Assembly (NCBI GenBank): GCA_039881145.1
Contig: JAYKKI010000052.1
Location: 12,097,001-12,161,000 of the forward strand
Source of the DNA: Druceiella hillmani
Lineage: Eukaryota > Arthropoda > Insecta > Lepidoptera > Hepialidae
DNA: 64,000 nt
Direction: 5' to 3'
Shown piece by piece: positions 39,377 through 50,668 of the stretch. Under the pieces are notes generated by a model that was not told the origin of the DNA, did no database searches, and worked only from the letters and a program-made list of their open reading frames with translations. A program made the translations under genes and the position numbers. How positions within the stretch are numbered: position 1 is the stretch's first letter; the number at the start of each line of letters is the position of its first letter.

Positions 39377-40141
39377 GTGAATATATAGAAAAAACAAAAA
39401 TAGCTAGTTTGAAGCATTAACATTTGACTTCTTTTTCGAATCATATGGAAATGGAAGTCTATTTATTGAATTTGAAAGCCTGATATTCTACAGATTTTTT
39501 CGAGTAAGAGGACAGTTTGATAATCACTATTTATTAAAATGTCGCTGAACAGTGAAACCTGAAGTTAATCGAATGTAACGAAATAGATCAAACCAAACTT
39601 TATAATTAAGCAATATTACGCAAAAAATACAATTCTACTCGTATTGCGTAATTTTAATAGGTCAAAAATAACGACCCTTTCGACTATATTGACAACTTAC
39701 ATAAAGAAGGTGTCAATTGTGAGAAACATTCGTTCAAAATTAATGATATCATAAGAAAGTGAAGTAAAAAGAAGTACTCATTACTTTAGCGAGAAGTAAA
39801 CATTTATTGCCCAGTACGTCACTCTGGTGTGCTTCCATGGCTCTGTCGGTGAAATAATTAAACTTGGTTACAAAAATTTCCTTGGCTAATTCTGGAGATC
39901 GTATGACTAGTGTTGGCTCACGGAACATCCATATTCCGAAACAATCGTGTCCTTCGAACTTGGTGTAAATCTTTCTAAAAAAGATCAATATGTTTTCCCG
40001 TAGGAGGAAAGTCATGTTTCCCACGAACACAGTGGGCGGCTCGAAAGGCACATTGTGATTTTTCCAGTAGTCGAAAGTCCATGTAAAGTATTTATAAAAC
40101 GCAAATATAAAGCCCGACACTATACACAATAAATAATACAT
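26465..40141 (-). CDS. Cytochrome P450, CYP3 clan (CYP6-like), 8 exons, complete
   Basis: Heme-thiolate monooxygenase expected to be anchored in the ER membrane, taking electrons from P450 reductase; CYP3-clan enzymes usually act on xenobiotics, but the substrate is not readable here. Exons: 40141-39785, 39289-39140, 38964-38780, 36095-35950, 33893-33775, 29500-29401, 28062-27826, 26634-26465. Every junction is GT-AG with matching phase, giving 488 codons including TAA, near the usual ~500 residues. Seen: hydrophobic anchor at residues 3-18, hinge VPFEPP, helix-C W123-IRLR, I-helix AGFETT at 296-301, K-helix ETLR at 353-356, NPYRF near 407-411, and heme loop F423-SEGRRYCIG with ligand Cys430. 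No internal stop or frameshift. The family level (CYP6 versus a neighbouring CYP3-clan family) is uncertain. Dead copies lie on both sides. Confidence 0.9.
26840..27210. repeat. Polypurine tract in P450 intron 7
   Basis: About 370 bp of almost pure G/A on the plus strand, built from degenerate GGGACTGAGANGAAGAAAG and (GA)n pieces. The minus strand reads as a Ser/Pro/Leu-rich frame only because of this composition. Confidence 0.85.
27826..28062 (-). CDS. P450 exon 7 (K helix to heme loop)
   Basis: 237 nt from acceptor CCGACAG to donor GTGAGA. It encodes ETLRKYPALSVSDRRC (ExxR of the K helix), then FPEPDIWNPYRF, then PFSEGRRYCI. The conserved Gly after Cys-Ile is split across the last intron. 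Confidence 0.95.
29401..29500 (-). CDS. P450 exon 6
   Basis: 100 nt from acceptor TTCCAG to donor GTAAAT, leaving one base (G). It encodes ESLYQQVKKVG and later YEDLEDMTLLEMGLN, the usual P450 stretch between helices J and K. Confidence 0.9.
29594..29970. repeat. 56-bp tandem repeat, about 6.5 units
   Basis: Units start at 29642, 29698, 29754, 29810, 29866 and 29922 with TTTCATTGAAAATTAGAAAA; a shorter first unit (48 bp) starts at 29594. Units differ by only a few bases (GTAAATC/GGAAATC). In intron 5 of the P450, about 100 bp from exon 6. Confidence 0.9.
30086..30989. mobile_element. SINE-like retroposon with internal tandem duplication
   Basis: Flanked by a perfect 14-bp direct repeat GATTATATGAAATA (30072-30085 and 30990-31003), read as a target-site duplication. 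The insert starts with about 117 bp containing GTGACCCGTGCGAAGTCTTC. It is followed by two nearly identical 395-bp units (30203-30597 and 30598-30989), each ending in (GAT)n. The simple-repeat tail and duplication point to target-primed retroposition. It lies in intron 5 of the P450. Confidence 0.75.
31040..32940. other. P450 intron 5, unassigned part
   Basis: AT-rich intron sequence; the frame at 32523-32723 has no support. Confidence 0.5.
32950..33125. repeat. Retroposon-type repeat fragment
   Basis: Contains GAACAGATTTTCATGAAATT and ends ACGAAGTCGTAGTCATAGCT, the pattern of widespread insect non-LTR-derived repeats. In P450 intron 5. Confidence 0.5.
33775..33893 (-). CDS. P450 exon 5 (I helix, oxygen-binding motif)
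   Basis: 119 nt from acceptor TTTTTAG to donor GTATGT. It encodes DFTEDDIVAQAGFFFLAGFE followed by TTSSALSLMSYE. The AGFETT core matches the [AG]Gx[DE]T[TS] oxygen-activation motif. Confidence 0.93.
34470..35290 (-). mobile_element. Tc1-family DNA transposon relic
   Basis: The minus strand carries broken Tc1-like transposase frames. At 34672-34575 it reads LLDWPAQSSDLNPIENLWDI, the signature around the third catalytic acid, followed by LKRHNKAI and then NIRELKTVIATKSLFHNILL. Further upstream lie DINSEEFTELFCIKYG, MCNNAQAQ (degenerate second-acid region) and FSDIAKISLFGEHD (first-acid region). Stops and frameshifts break every part. It sits in intron 4 of the P450. Terminal inverted repeats were not located. 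Confidence 0.85.
35725..35793. repeat. (TA)n microsatellite, one interruption
   Basis: AT run broken once by TATG near 35760; in P450 intron 4. Confidence 0.95.
35950..36095 (-). CDS. P450 exon 4
   Basis: 146 nt from acceptor TTTCACAG to donor GTAAGC. One leading base completes the codon from exon 3 and one trailing G starts the next. It encodes FKVFTQEYNDYMRALFLKIL and later DFLDALLQLKNST, the usual segment just before the I helix. Confidence 0.9.
37190..38490. repeat. Diverged ~140-bp satellite array in P450 intron 3
   Basis: About nine units share CAATTTACTA, a TTAAATNACTGAA core, GATGCTCGGGGTTCAAATTA and CCCTAAGGAT in fixed order, with heavy divergence and indels. Short open frames here are by-products. 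Confidence 0.75.
38780..38964 (-). CDS. P450 exon 3
   Basis: 185 nt from acceptor TTTTCAG to donor GTAACT, starting in phase 0 and leaving two bases. It starts ELFTKYILEVIAGNIYGT, the usual CYP3-clan helix D/E segment (compare FTxDVIxxxxFG), and ends in PNLVKLFK. Confidence 0.9.
39140..39289 (-). CDS. P450 exon 2 (helix C)
   Basis: 50 codons, phase 0 to 0, acceptor TTCACAG and donor GTACAT. It starts GENWIRLRQQLSPAFTRAKI, which holds the conserved helix-C WxxxR heme-propionate contact and the SPAFT motif. Confidence 0.92.
39335..39375. repeat. (TA)n microsatellite
   Basis: Pure AT run in P450 intron 1. Confidence 0.95.
39785..40141 (-). CDS. P450 exon 1 (membrane anchor to B region)
   Basis: 119 codons starting MYYLLCIVSGF and ending LLLAK before donor GTAATG, phase 0. 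It carries the signal anchor, the proline hinge and the CYP6-like stretch FEGHDCFGIWMF followed by VTKFNYFTDR. The ATG is chosen because it opens the hydrophobic anchor and lies just downstream of a TATA-like box. Confidence 0.92.
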
Positions 40142-40193
40142 TTTATGGTACCACGAGTGACACTCGACTAATTATAGTATTCCAATGCACCAT

Positions 40194-40201
40194 TATTTAT
40201 A
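40194..40201 (-). promoter_or_regulatory. TATA-like box of the P450
   Basis: TATAAATA on the minus strand about 53 bp upstream of the ATG, with TTAGTC (a weak initiator match) about 30 bp further on. This would give a short 5' UTR. Inferred from spacing only. Confidence 0.5.
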
Positions 40202-40309
40202 GAGTTTTTGTTTACTGGCGATTACATTATCATAATATGGGTAACATAATAAAGATAATGTCCTTTATTACGTAAGTATTATTACTTTTGTTAATTTGAA
40301 GAGCAACGT

Positions 40310-40870
40310 TTCTTAAGTCTCTATAATATTCGGTTAAGTGTAAGTTTGGTTCGTGCATTGAGGTTTTCGTACCTAGTTTGAAGTGAAATTACTTTACTCG
40401 ATATAAATTATCACTTATACGTAACGGATATTTGATAATACTTAGTACAATTAGTAGTAAAAGTTTAGATTTACATATTTTTGAGAATATCTCAAACACT
40501 TTTACATCTAAAAATATCGCTATCGATGGTAATAACTCCCACGGCTTTTGCGTTGAGTTCTAAATACTACAGTTTTTCATAATATTGGTTTCGATAGTTT
40601 TGGACATAAGCGAAAGGGGAGTTCACGTTAATTTTTACATTTTTTTTAAATATTCTTTTTAAAACTATAAAAAAAAAATTTGGGTCCCTTGTATCTAATG
40701 CCTTCAAACAATACCCAACACTATAAGAGGAATATATAAAATTGTTTGGCGAGTACTTAATTTGTACCCCCTAAAATTTACGTTCCTATACTAAGTTACT
40801 TGGGATTCGTGCGGTTTAATATACTTTATTACTACCCTAAATATCAACTTTGATAGTTAAGCGGGATCTG
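40310..40870. repeat. P450 5' flank with partner at 10.9-11.45 kb
   Basis: Second arm of the match described at 10900-11450, starting about 170 bp upstream of the P450 ATG. The nearby TTAATTTGAAGAGCAAC (40.29 kb) also occurs near 18.72 kb. Confidence 0.5.
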
Positions 40871-41424
40871 AGAAAAATGGCTTCTATTGAAGGAAAAAAC
40901 GATAAGTTAGTGGTCTTATTAGGGTTCTTTTTTTATTAACGCACGGAAACTTAAGGGGTTTAAATTGAGAAATTTCTTAATATTCGTTCTAAAAATGGAA
41001 ATTTTCTAAATATTAGTCCACCGTATTATCTGTTTTCTGCTAGTTACAGAAACGTAAGTCCAAGAATGCAAGATCGTTTAAATTGAGACAGCTGTTGGCC
41101 CTAATAAAGTTATAAATAAAAAGTAACGACTCTTCTGACAATATTTACACATTCAATTCAGTGCATCTAGTTTCTATTAACCTAAGAAAATTAAAATGCG
41201 ATTTCAAAATGTGTACGTTGTTGTAAAACAATCAGTGCGGATCTCCGATCGATACAAAATCCATGAAACTTGTAAACATTATTATTACTCCTTTGGAAGT
41301 TTAAAATTAAAAAAGACAAAATTGAACAGAAGCAAAATACAACTCGTGAAAATTAATATTATCAAAGCAAGTTTGTTAGATTTGTAGAGGATTTATTTTT
41401 TAAAATATATTTCAGTGAAGTATG

Positions 41425-41519
41425 TTAAATATTATAACAAATTATGTTATAGTTTATTTTAAATCAAATAAATATTAAATATTATAACAAATTATGTTAT
41501 AGTTTATTTTAAATCAAAA
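41425..41519. repeat. 50-bp direct repeat, two copies
   Basis: TTAAATATTATAACAAATTA... at 41425 and 41475, identical over about 45 bp. Confidence 0.9.
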
Positions 41520-41564
41520 TAAGCGACGTGTAATTTTAATTAGTTTAATATTTGAAATCATACT

Positions 41565-41820
41565 ATCTGCGCCTTAGGGTTTCACTCGCGTGAAATTTTT
41601 TTTATCATATGTTGTTCTTGAGTATAAACTATTACCATACAAAAATACGTCTAGTAGATTTCCCGCGATTAGCGAATAAATTAATAAATAGACAGATAGT
41701 AAAAAATTCTAAAAACCAATTTTCTAGCTTCTGCTATAATTCTTTATGCTAAATCAACCTCTCTTTAACATATTTTCCATGTGTAAAATTCATACTGTTA
41801 CAATTTTGTTAATAGCGTAG
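41565..41820. repeat. Dispersed retroposon fragment (partner 25.61-25.86 kb)
   Basis: CTGCGCCTTAGGGTTTCACT, then AATAGACAGATAGTAAAAAA, then TTTTCTAGCTTCTGCTATAA; same order as at 25.6 kb. Confidence 0.55.
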
Positions 41821-41841
41821 ATTTTTTATTTATTTCTTTTC

Positions 41842-41922
41842 GCATATTCGCCTATTTTATTTGATATACGCCTATTTTATTTTTCTATACACCCTATTTT
41901 ATTTATATTCGCCTATTTTATT
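41842..41922. repeat. CGCCTATTTTATTT tandem repeat, four units
   Basis: ATATTCGCCTATTTTATTTG and close variants repeat at 19-27-bp spacing. Confidence 0.75.
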
Positions 41923-44248
41923 AGCAATATAACCGCTAAGTGTTTAAATAAGAAACAATATTTTTTGAATACCTACTAGTTTTTATAAAGCTACGTACTA
42001 ATTTTCGTAAATTACGACACAAACCCTGATACATATCCGGATTTGTATTGTAATTTATGAAAATTATGTTCAATTCTAATTTCACTACTTGATAAATATT
42101 TAAAATGTTTTTTTTTTTAATTGTCGAAAATATATGAGTTAACACCATATTGAGCCTTGAAATTACAGATAGTAATTAAAATTTATTGTCAAACAACTAT
42201 GTGTGCTATACAGAGCTTGTTTTTACACGTTTTCTTTACCCAATGAGAAGTTCCCAAAATCATCTCATCATAACCAAAGTATTCATTGACACTAGTTGAA
42301 CGAGTTCAAACTCCATGGATTTACTGTTAAGTATTAAGGAGTTCCCACGACCACGGATGTCTCCAATCACGAGGATTCATGAACGAATGAAACGAGTCCA
42401 AATTCGAAGAGATTGGGAAGTCGCTATGGCTTCTTCCATCATCATATAAGCGATATGAGGTATTATTGTACTGTCATCAAAATTGCATAAGCCTGCATAA
42501 TTTAAAATCGAAACAAGTAGAAGTGCATGTTAATTGACTTCCGATACATACCCAGTAATATAAAAATGAAGATAATAAACAAGTGTTTATATTTCATAAT
42601 CTTCTTTTACTACGCAGTAACGACAAAAGTTAGTTTGTAAACTTCATCCATTTTTTCCAAGAATAGTAGAATACCATGTTGGTTATTAATCCATTTAAGA
42701 AAGGTTATATTCTTTCTTTGTTTCATTTATGTAAATTTATTCTGCAATATATTAATATTCTATTTCAAAGACGTAATAAAGAAAACTCAATAGAAAAAAT
42801 TCAGCCTTCTCTAGACATACATGAAAAACAATTCTTTATTGCATGTAAAATTTATCTCAGCAATTTTGAGACGTCTTTATTGATTATGTTTCATTATTTA
42901 GTTTTCCGAGTGTTCAGGTATAAAAAAGACGTAAACCTTACCCACATAAGTTCACTGATTAAATGAAACTACTTTGACGGTTCGGGTTAATTGATAATTT
43001 ATAATCATTATTAGTTATTAAAAAGTATGTCATGGTTTTCAATGATTCTGTTCCATTATTTAGTTTTTTTTCAGAACATTTGATTAAGTATTAAACCAAT
43101 CGTCAAAAATATTTTCCACTCCATTCACAGCGGTGTTAACTTTTAATCAAGCAATCAATAGTATATAAGAAATTATAATTCTAAATTATGTAAATCATTA
43201 TACAAAAGGAAATAAGCTTTTGGCTTAGTAGTGGTAATAGCTTTAATTTTTTAGCTTAAATATATCGTTTAAGCTACAATCGCACATCTGCATGCGAACA
43301 GATGAGTATGCTCGAAGTAGCAAAATAAATTACACTAGCAATGTTTATTTTTCCTAAATTCCATGCATCGGATAGACTATACGCACCGGATAGTAAGTAA
43401 GTATTGAATAACACTAAATAGTAACTAAATACTCTAAAATAAGCAAGACACGATATAACCTATACAATCGAGGGCAGCGGATCGTCAATTTAATTTTACC
43501 TAACGACATCTTTAAGGAGAGAAATTGAATGACAGTTTTATAAAATCAGCGAAACCTTAATTGCATTACACATACATGTCTCAAGTTTTCAATAATATTT
43601 AAATATTGCCGCTTATTAAGAGAACGGCAATTTCTAAATATATTTATAATTACTTTTCAGTTGCGTAATAAGTAACATTAATGTTCTTATAATTACGAGT
43701 CACTATCAGGTTAATGACTTTGTCCTTGTTTATATGTAATTGTGTCCGGATGAGTACACGACCTAAATATGTGTCAGGTAACAAGGAAGACAATTCTGAA
43801 TGGTGAAAAAAATCTTCCCCATTCAGTGTTGAATCTCGTGAAAGACTCCAATAAAAACATATATAGAATAGAATTATTAGAAATTCTTTCAAAGATACTA
43901 CTTATCTAGGTTAATTTTGTCAGTTTCAAATTTATCGATTTAATTTTGTTATTCATTGTTTTACATAATAATTAAGAAACGCTAAAAATATTCATTGATA
44001 CAAAATCTAAGGAAAAGACATGATTGATTAATAATAGTTACGAAGTTGTAGAAAACTATCAGTTCTTAACGTGAATTGTATATAATATTCGAAATTCCCT
44101 GTATCCATAGCCATATTCCTAATATAGAAGAATGGCAAGTGCTTTTCCTGGCATGTCAATTATTCTGTCCAGTGCACCCATTCAATCAGCGACTTAACAA
44201 CTCTACGTAAATATTTTTATATATATCGTAACTTTATGTTTATTGTTG

Positions 44249-44271
44249 CACACATTCACACACACACACAT

Positions 44272-44332
<61 letters not shown>
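44249..44332. repeat. Compound (CA)n(TA)n microsatellite
   Basis: CA repeat to about 44291, then TA repeat. Confidence 0.95.
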
Positions 44333-44336
<4 letters not shown>

Positions 44337-45717
44337 AATTTATGATAAGCCAGTTTTACTGCATGACATTGCAACTTTCACCGAATATTGTTTTAATATT
44401 GATATGGTACCAAACGATACGTAATATGTGCATCGACCAACGAGATTGATAAATGCGTTGACAAATAAATAATTATTAATTTGATAATTAATTGGTTGTA
44501 AATTTTCAAATGTACCTATTTTTGATAATAGCTACAAATGGGCTATTAATTGGCTACAATGGGCTATTAAAAAAAAATATCATTAGATTTTTTAAACGCT
44601 TCTTGTTTTCTTTCTGTCAATTTATATGATGTTTGCTATAGTCGAGAATGTATCAGTTAATTTAGAAACAAGGTGACAACAATGAACTTTTCGAAAATAG
44701 TACGGGAAGGAATGATAAGTAGAAAAAGGGCGATAGACCAGGCTACGACTACGTAATTGACAAAATTTTACTTTAGTATAATCTTTTGGTTTTTAAAGTA
44801 TAGACATTTATTTAAAATTCGCGAACTAGTCCAGATGACGGCATTTATTTTCTTTCAAATTCTGCGATATGCTTATTGTTTAAAATAAACTCTTTCGTTA
44901 AGGTATCCGCAACAAAAAATTAAAGCATTCACGTCAGGCGAATGGATAGATATACAGTTCTATAAAATTAGAACGAGCCATCCATTACTTCTACCTGAAT
45001 ATATTTGCTCCAGGTACTACTGCTCAGGTTAAGCATAGTGGGATGCATCCATTATTTTTTAACCACATATTCCGTATTTATAGCCAAGGCCATATTATCA
45101 ATTAGGCCCAGAAGATAGTTTCGAAGAATCTCTGAATACTTTACCGCTATTGATAGGTTAAATGCTATTATTTTCCGGTTTAGTTTCTCAACCCATATAT
45201 TTATTTTTAATTGATGCTGAGACGGATCTGTATTTTTATGCTCCAGGTATGTAAATTATGTATTTTGACTGATCTTTTATAAAATACTTTTTTAAGCCAT
45301 ACCATTTTATTCCCAATATCTGGATCTTCTTGGTACGTTGTAGTATTCTTTGGAAAAATATACCCTCATCATATTGTTGCAGGAAAGCAAAAGCTGAACC
45401 CTCTGATATTAGAAAAGGTTATATTTATAACGTTTCAACATTTTGTGTGTTGTCGACTTCTTTATTCCTCTTCACCTTTAAATAACATATATGGAAATGC
45501 TTAGCATGTTTCTGATTTGCTCTAAAACTTCTTCATCATAATAAATTCAAGCTCTTTCTTGTTTAGACATAATTATTTTAGGAATCACGCCTTACGTAGA
45601 TTAACTGTACACATGGATGTATAATTTGTGGAAATCGGGAAAACGCTGCGCATCTGTATTGGGATGAAAGGAAATAACATTGAAGTAAAATGTAGATTCC
45701 AAAATCCCGAGACTAAA

Positions 45718-45996
45718 TCAATAAAATTCAATAGAGTTCAGAGTTACGAACCCAAGTAAGCACATATCACCAAGAATAAGTAAAATGCAAAGTAATGAAA
45801 CTAAAATTAAAAGTACGACAACAATAGAAAAATGAAGAAAAATGTGCAAGACACGAACAAAGTAGCGTAAGGAAACTTCGAGGCCGACGGAAATTTGCGC
45901 AGTTCCTAACAAATAATCAAAGCGAAATAGGACGATATCATCACGTTCTATATCATTATAAAATGCGCGAGGGTAGCTACCTGTTCTGACCGTCAT
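45718..45996 (-). CDS. Hypothetical 92-residue ORF with hydrophobic C-half
   Basis: ATG at 45996 opens MTVRTGSYPRAFYNDIERDD, then IVLFRFDYLLG and a long hydrophobic run (about residues 50-83). The first half is less AT-rich than the surroundings, so this may be a transposon remnant or a small membrane protein. Product not recognised. Confidence 0.22.
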   Translation of the reverse strand: MTVRTGSYPRAFYNDIERDDIVLFRFDYLLGTAQISVGLEVSLRYFVRVLHIFLHFSIVVVLLILVSLLCILLILGDMCLLGFVTLNSIEFY

Positions 45997-48779
45997 TCAG
46001 CTTTTTACCACGGTTGTGACCAATGAATCGAGATTTTTGTTATTTAACTAATGAGTTAGAATTAATTTTAAAGACAACAGTTCTTGCTAAGTTAAGAAAA
46101 CATTGGAAAATGACTTCAAAAAGTTGATTTCTGTCATTAAGTGGCAAAATTTTTCCATTACAAGTACAGGAAGTGAGTCTTTTATTATTACAATTTTTGT
46201 ATTACGTGTGCTTACTTGTGAGATAAGTTGATTATTACAAATAGTCATTTTTTTATAACATGAGCAATCACATTTGGATGATGAAGATTATGGAACCTCA
46301 AAAACCTTTTTTATTTCCTGGGAGAACCATAATATTTTAATTGTCGGAAAATATTTTAATTACATTAAAATAATTATTACCCATCTACATTTAGCAATAA
46401 AAAATAAAATTCGGGTGTGATTGGTTGTATTCAAGGTAGAGATTTTAAGGAAATTTAACGATACAATTTTATCAGCTGTCTAGTCATGACCTGGATTATT
46501 GTCCCTTTTCGGTTTAAGGTTATTTTTTCGACACTGTATAATCCTTGATGGTATGATGACGCACGCAGCAAACACTATAGACGGAGATAGAAAATCGTTT
46601 GCACTCTGCTGTAGGCGGTGCTAAGGGGCGTTGTATCCGCTCGCTCGCTCACCATGCCTTAATATTTTATTGCTTTTAAAAATGGTTAATTAACGTAATA
46701 TTTTAATCCTTTTCATAAATATGTATATGTCAATTTTCTATTTTTTTTTTGTTTTTATTTTCAATCTCTTTTTTTTCTTCTCGTTTTCCGTAACAGTGGC
46801 GTTTAGGGTTTACAATCCCGCATCCTTTTCCTGGGAAATCACACTTTTTTCTCGGTATTTTCTTATTAATTATTATATCTATAGGTAAATAAGAATTTCA
46901 CAATTATGGAATGCTTTTTTATTAAATCAAATGACATTAGTCATCTCTTTATGTGAAAATGCACAATAAAAAACAAATTGAATCATTTGTATACATTTGG
47001 AAAATAGTCTTACTTACGTACGTACTAACTATGTAGTAACTTCTTTCAAATAATTTGTTTACTTGGTCTATTAGAAATTTTGAAAGTATACATGTTGCTA
47101 ACAATAACAACTATATAGTATTTTGACTAATTTAATGCAATGTTTTGCAGTACAAGAGCCGTAGATTAGAATCAACCACTGAAATGATGAACATTTACAT
47201 TCAAACAACTTTTATTTTTATAGGCGTTCATTTATTGAATGTTAAAGAAAAATTTTCCCCTCATATTTTGAGATTTTGTAGTTTTTTAATAATTTCAGCT
47301 TTAACTGTTTCAGCAAATTTTTTAACAATATTTCTATAGTATTATGAGATGTAGGTAGACTGAAACCACTTTTGAAAAATAAATATATTTAATCCTCAGA
47401 AGTACGCAGACAATTGGAAGATGGTAGTTTTTGCCACAAGTCTAGATATAATAAACTCTTTTATTAAATAGGTGTTAATACAATTACTAATTTTGGGTTT
47501 TTGGTTTCGTATTGCCATAATTTTATCTCGGACTTCGACATCACATCGATGATCAATCAGTTTTAACGAGTCTTTTTTTGAAGTTGGTGGCCCTGATTGT
47601 TGAACAGATGCAGGAGTTATAAAAGTGAATAAATCTATGCGATATTTTTATTTCTAATGATATTTTAAACCTTTTGTCGATTGATGGCTTATTTTAAAAA
47701 TGTTATTGCTTATAGAATATCTCACACTTTCACCGGTTTTTATAAACTAATCTCAAATATCTTTCTCACGTTTACCTGTTTAGTTTGACATCTTTGTCAC
47801 ATTCTACCTGTTGAATACGATAAGACATCATAAATAAGAATCAGTTATGTAGATAATAATCGTACATTAAATGTCAGCCAATAGAAAAATAGTAATCTCG
47901 GTAAGAAATTTTGATTTTTGATTTATTAGGTCATGTAAATTTAAATGTATTAATTTTCAAAAATATACAAGTTTAAACATTAAAATATATTTTTTTTACT
48001 ATTTACTTGACAAATATCGCTATATAAATACTTTATTCTCTAAAGTAAACAAACGAAGAGTGAATAAACGAGATTTATTTGAATGATTGAAAACACCGGC
48101 AACTAATTTAATCGATTATTTCATTCAATGCAAGTACGGGGAACGAAACAGGGAGTATAAGTGAAGCGCAAGCGAAGAGCGCCTGCCGAGTTAGTGACAG
48201 ATTGCAGAACTACATCGCGAAACGGATGTAATATGTAAGAAAAAATTCACGCAATTTCCGTGTGGATCTCGTATTTCGTACAGAATTCCGCAGGTCTCAA
48301 TAGCATACGGGATCCAGCGGAAATGCAGGAAAGCGGATTGCAGAATTACAAAATCTAATGGTATTTAACGTAGTTTTTATTTTGGGTCTGATTTTGATAT
48401 TGAGGGTCATTTTGCCAGCTGTCTTGTATGTAACCTTTTAAACAATAGAAATTGGTCGACTATTTTGAGAGATAAAAATATATAGAAGTGTTATTTTTTC
48501 CTTAACATGTTTAATGCCGTTAAAACTTTCCGTATATCGAGATTAGAGCGATAAGTGCGCCCAAAATTAATTTTCAGTTTAGTATTCTCGGTACGGGGTT
48601 AATTAACATTAATTGATTTTGATTAGTATTTATATGATATTTTCTTTTGGTTACAGGTTTATTGATACTTTACAGGTTTAGTTGAGGGTTACTTCATTGT
48701 GATACGTAAATACATGATGAAATAGCGCATACATATTTTAGGCAGAAATAAGTTCATATTGACCACGTGAGCGTAGCCA

Positions 48780-48840
48780 CAGGTTAGAGATAGAATTGAG
48801 ATAGAGATAGAGATAGAATAGAGGTTAGAGATAGAGATTG
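48780..48840. repeat. GAGATA microsatellite
   Basis: Degenerate GAGATA/GGTTAGAGATA hexamer run. Confidence 0.8.
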
Positions 48841-50439
48841 AATTTAATCCAGATTTCTTACATTCTGACATTTTCGTGGAGTTTGTAACAGTCATTTAAA
48901 ATAGGGTATTTGACTATATTTTTCTAATAATAAAATATAATGAGTAACAGAATTAAAAATCGGTTAAAATATATATAACGTACTTGGAACTTTTCATTAC
49001 ATAGATATAACGACTTAAAAACTGACGAACCACAATTCGCGCGAAAACGCCCCGTACAAAAAGCAATTAGCTTATGAAGCCACTGGCCAGTTATTTAGCA
49101 TTCATACTTGTAATTAATCATAATAGAATTGAAATATTTTTGAGATGCTGTATGCATAAAAAATAAAAAAAAACGAAGTGCACATTTCTGTATAAATTTT
49201 TGTAACCTAGTGAAATTAATTATTTTAATTAAACTGATTTTTTGGGATGTGTTTTTGAAATACATTTTTAATTATGATTACGTGCTAGAAAATAAAATAA
49301 ATGTCTTGCAAATAAATCACATCTGTGATAAAAAAACTGACTTTTATGGAAATGGTAACATAGATAAAGAAAAAAGAATGGTTAGATTGCTGAGATGCCG
49401 TAGTATAGGGAGCAATTCTTTATAATTGAAAAGGACGTAATAACGCTAGGTTTGTTAACATATGGTACATGAACACTAGGATAATAATTACATTTTAATA
49501 TAATCGGACTGTTTTGATATAATGCAAGCAATCATGACTATTTTTATATAATATACGTGTAAACAAATATGATAGAACCAACATTTTTCGGAACAACATA
49601 ACAAGTAGCTACCTTGCAGTTATTTAAAGTTTAATAAAATTAAACCAAAGTAATAGATGAAACATACGTAAACTAAAATAAATATAAGCTACGTCAAATC
49701 AAGATAAATTAAAATGAAATAAAATAAAGAAAATGTAATTAAATCAAATCCAGTAAAGCTAAATTAAATACACAAGATAAGATATAAATGTTCACAAAAA
49801 ATTTGACCCGAATAAAAAAGAATTCTGAACATAAAAAAAGGTAAGTAAACGTTTGGGTATGCATATGTATATTTTTAAATTTTTAAATTAGTCTTATTTT
49901 GGGCCAAACTTTACCTCATCAAAATTATGTTTGAAATGATCATGATTGATTAATGGCTATAAGGTGTTGTATTTTAAATAATTTTTAAGCTAAAGCCAAA
50001 GTTACAAACACTGTATTGTGTAGAGTATTAATCATAGTTGTTTTTGAATTTTTCTATAATTTGTATATATTTTTAAACTTTGTGGCCATATTACTTGAGC
50101 AAAGATTTAATATTCTTATATATTCAAGGTTAATAATATAGGGACGTGTCATTAATGTTTTCTGGGATGTAACATGTATGTATATGATGTAACATGGTGT
50201 AAAAGAAGTTCAAATATGGTAATTTTTTTTCATGTTGTGTGCATTATATGCTGACATAGCTGTATACATATTTGTGACAATCAATTTGGTTGTTATACAC
50301 ATGGATTTTAAATATTTCTTTAATGTATAATGACTCATTCCAAAGCACCTTCTTTTTGCAAATGATACGATGATTATTATATTTGACTGATTTGAAAACT
50401 TCATAGTTTTTTTTTAAAATAGTCTGTTAAAAAATATAT

Positions 50440-50668
50440 TGCTTGATCGACTAGTATAATTTTCGGGATATCAAAATTGGAGCTAATACACTTCTTCAGC
50501 TGGGTCACAGTTTTCTTCAGCCGTTGTACAAATAATCGAGCACGGGATATAGTATTTCGTCAATTCATCTTGAAGTGTTGAAATAAGTTTTAATTCACGT
50601 GTCTTGATTTTGGATAATGGACCTACTGTACCAAGAGTAAGGGAGTCAAAAGGAGGAGTTGAAGATAT
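50440..50668 (-). mobile_element. Ty3/Gypsy integrase fragment
   Basis: The minus strand reads PPFDSLTLGTVGPLSKIK, then LISTLQDELTKYYIPCSI, then TAEE and, after a stop, FDIPKIILVDQ. This follows the Gypsy integrase core (PFEKVALDxVGPLP...YILTxQDDLTKY...ILTDQG). One stop codon and missing flanks show a fragment. No LTRs seen. Confidence 0.75.

Larger units (their letters stand above)
42000..50430. other. Gene-poor AT-rich stretch
   Basis: Apart from the compound microsatellite, the GAGATA run and the 45.7 kb ORF, no gene can be supported. A less AT-rich island at about 48.11-48.36 kb, with GCAGAA(T/C)TAC repeated, is probably an unidentified mobile element. Confidence 0.45.

Noticed and set aside
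42676..42966. 96-residue plus ORF with ATG
   Set aside because: Composition matches random AT-rich sequence; no domain or splice context.
43650..43892. 80-residue ORF with signal-peptide-like start
   Set aside because: Its start is TTG and the only upstream in-frame codons are few before a stop; not a credible eukaryotic start, no acceptor identified.
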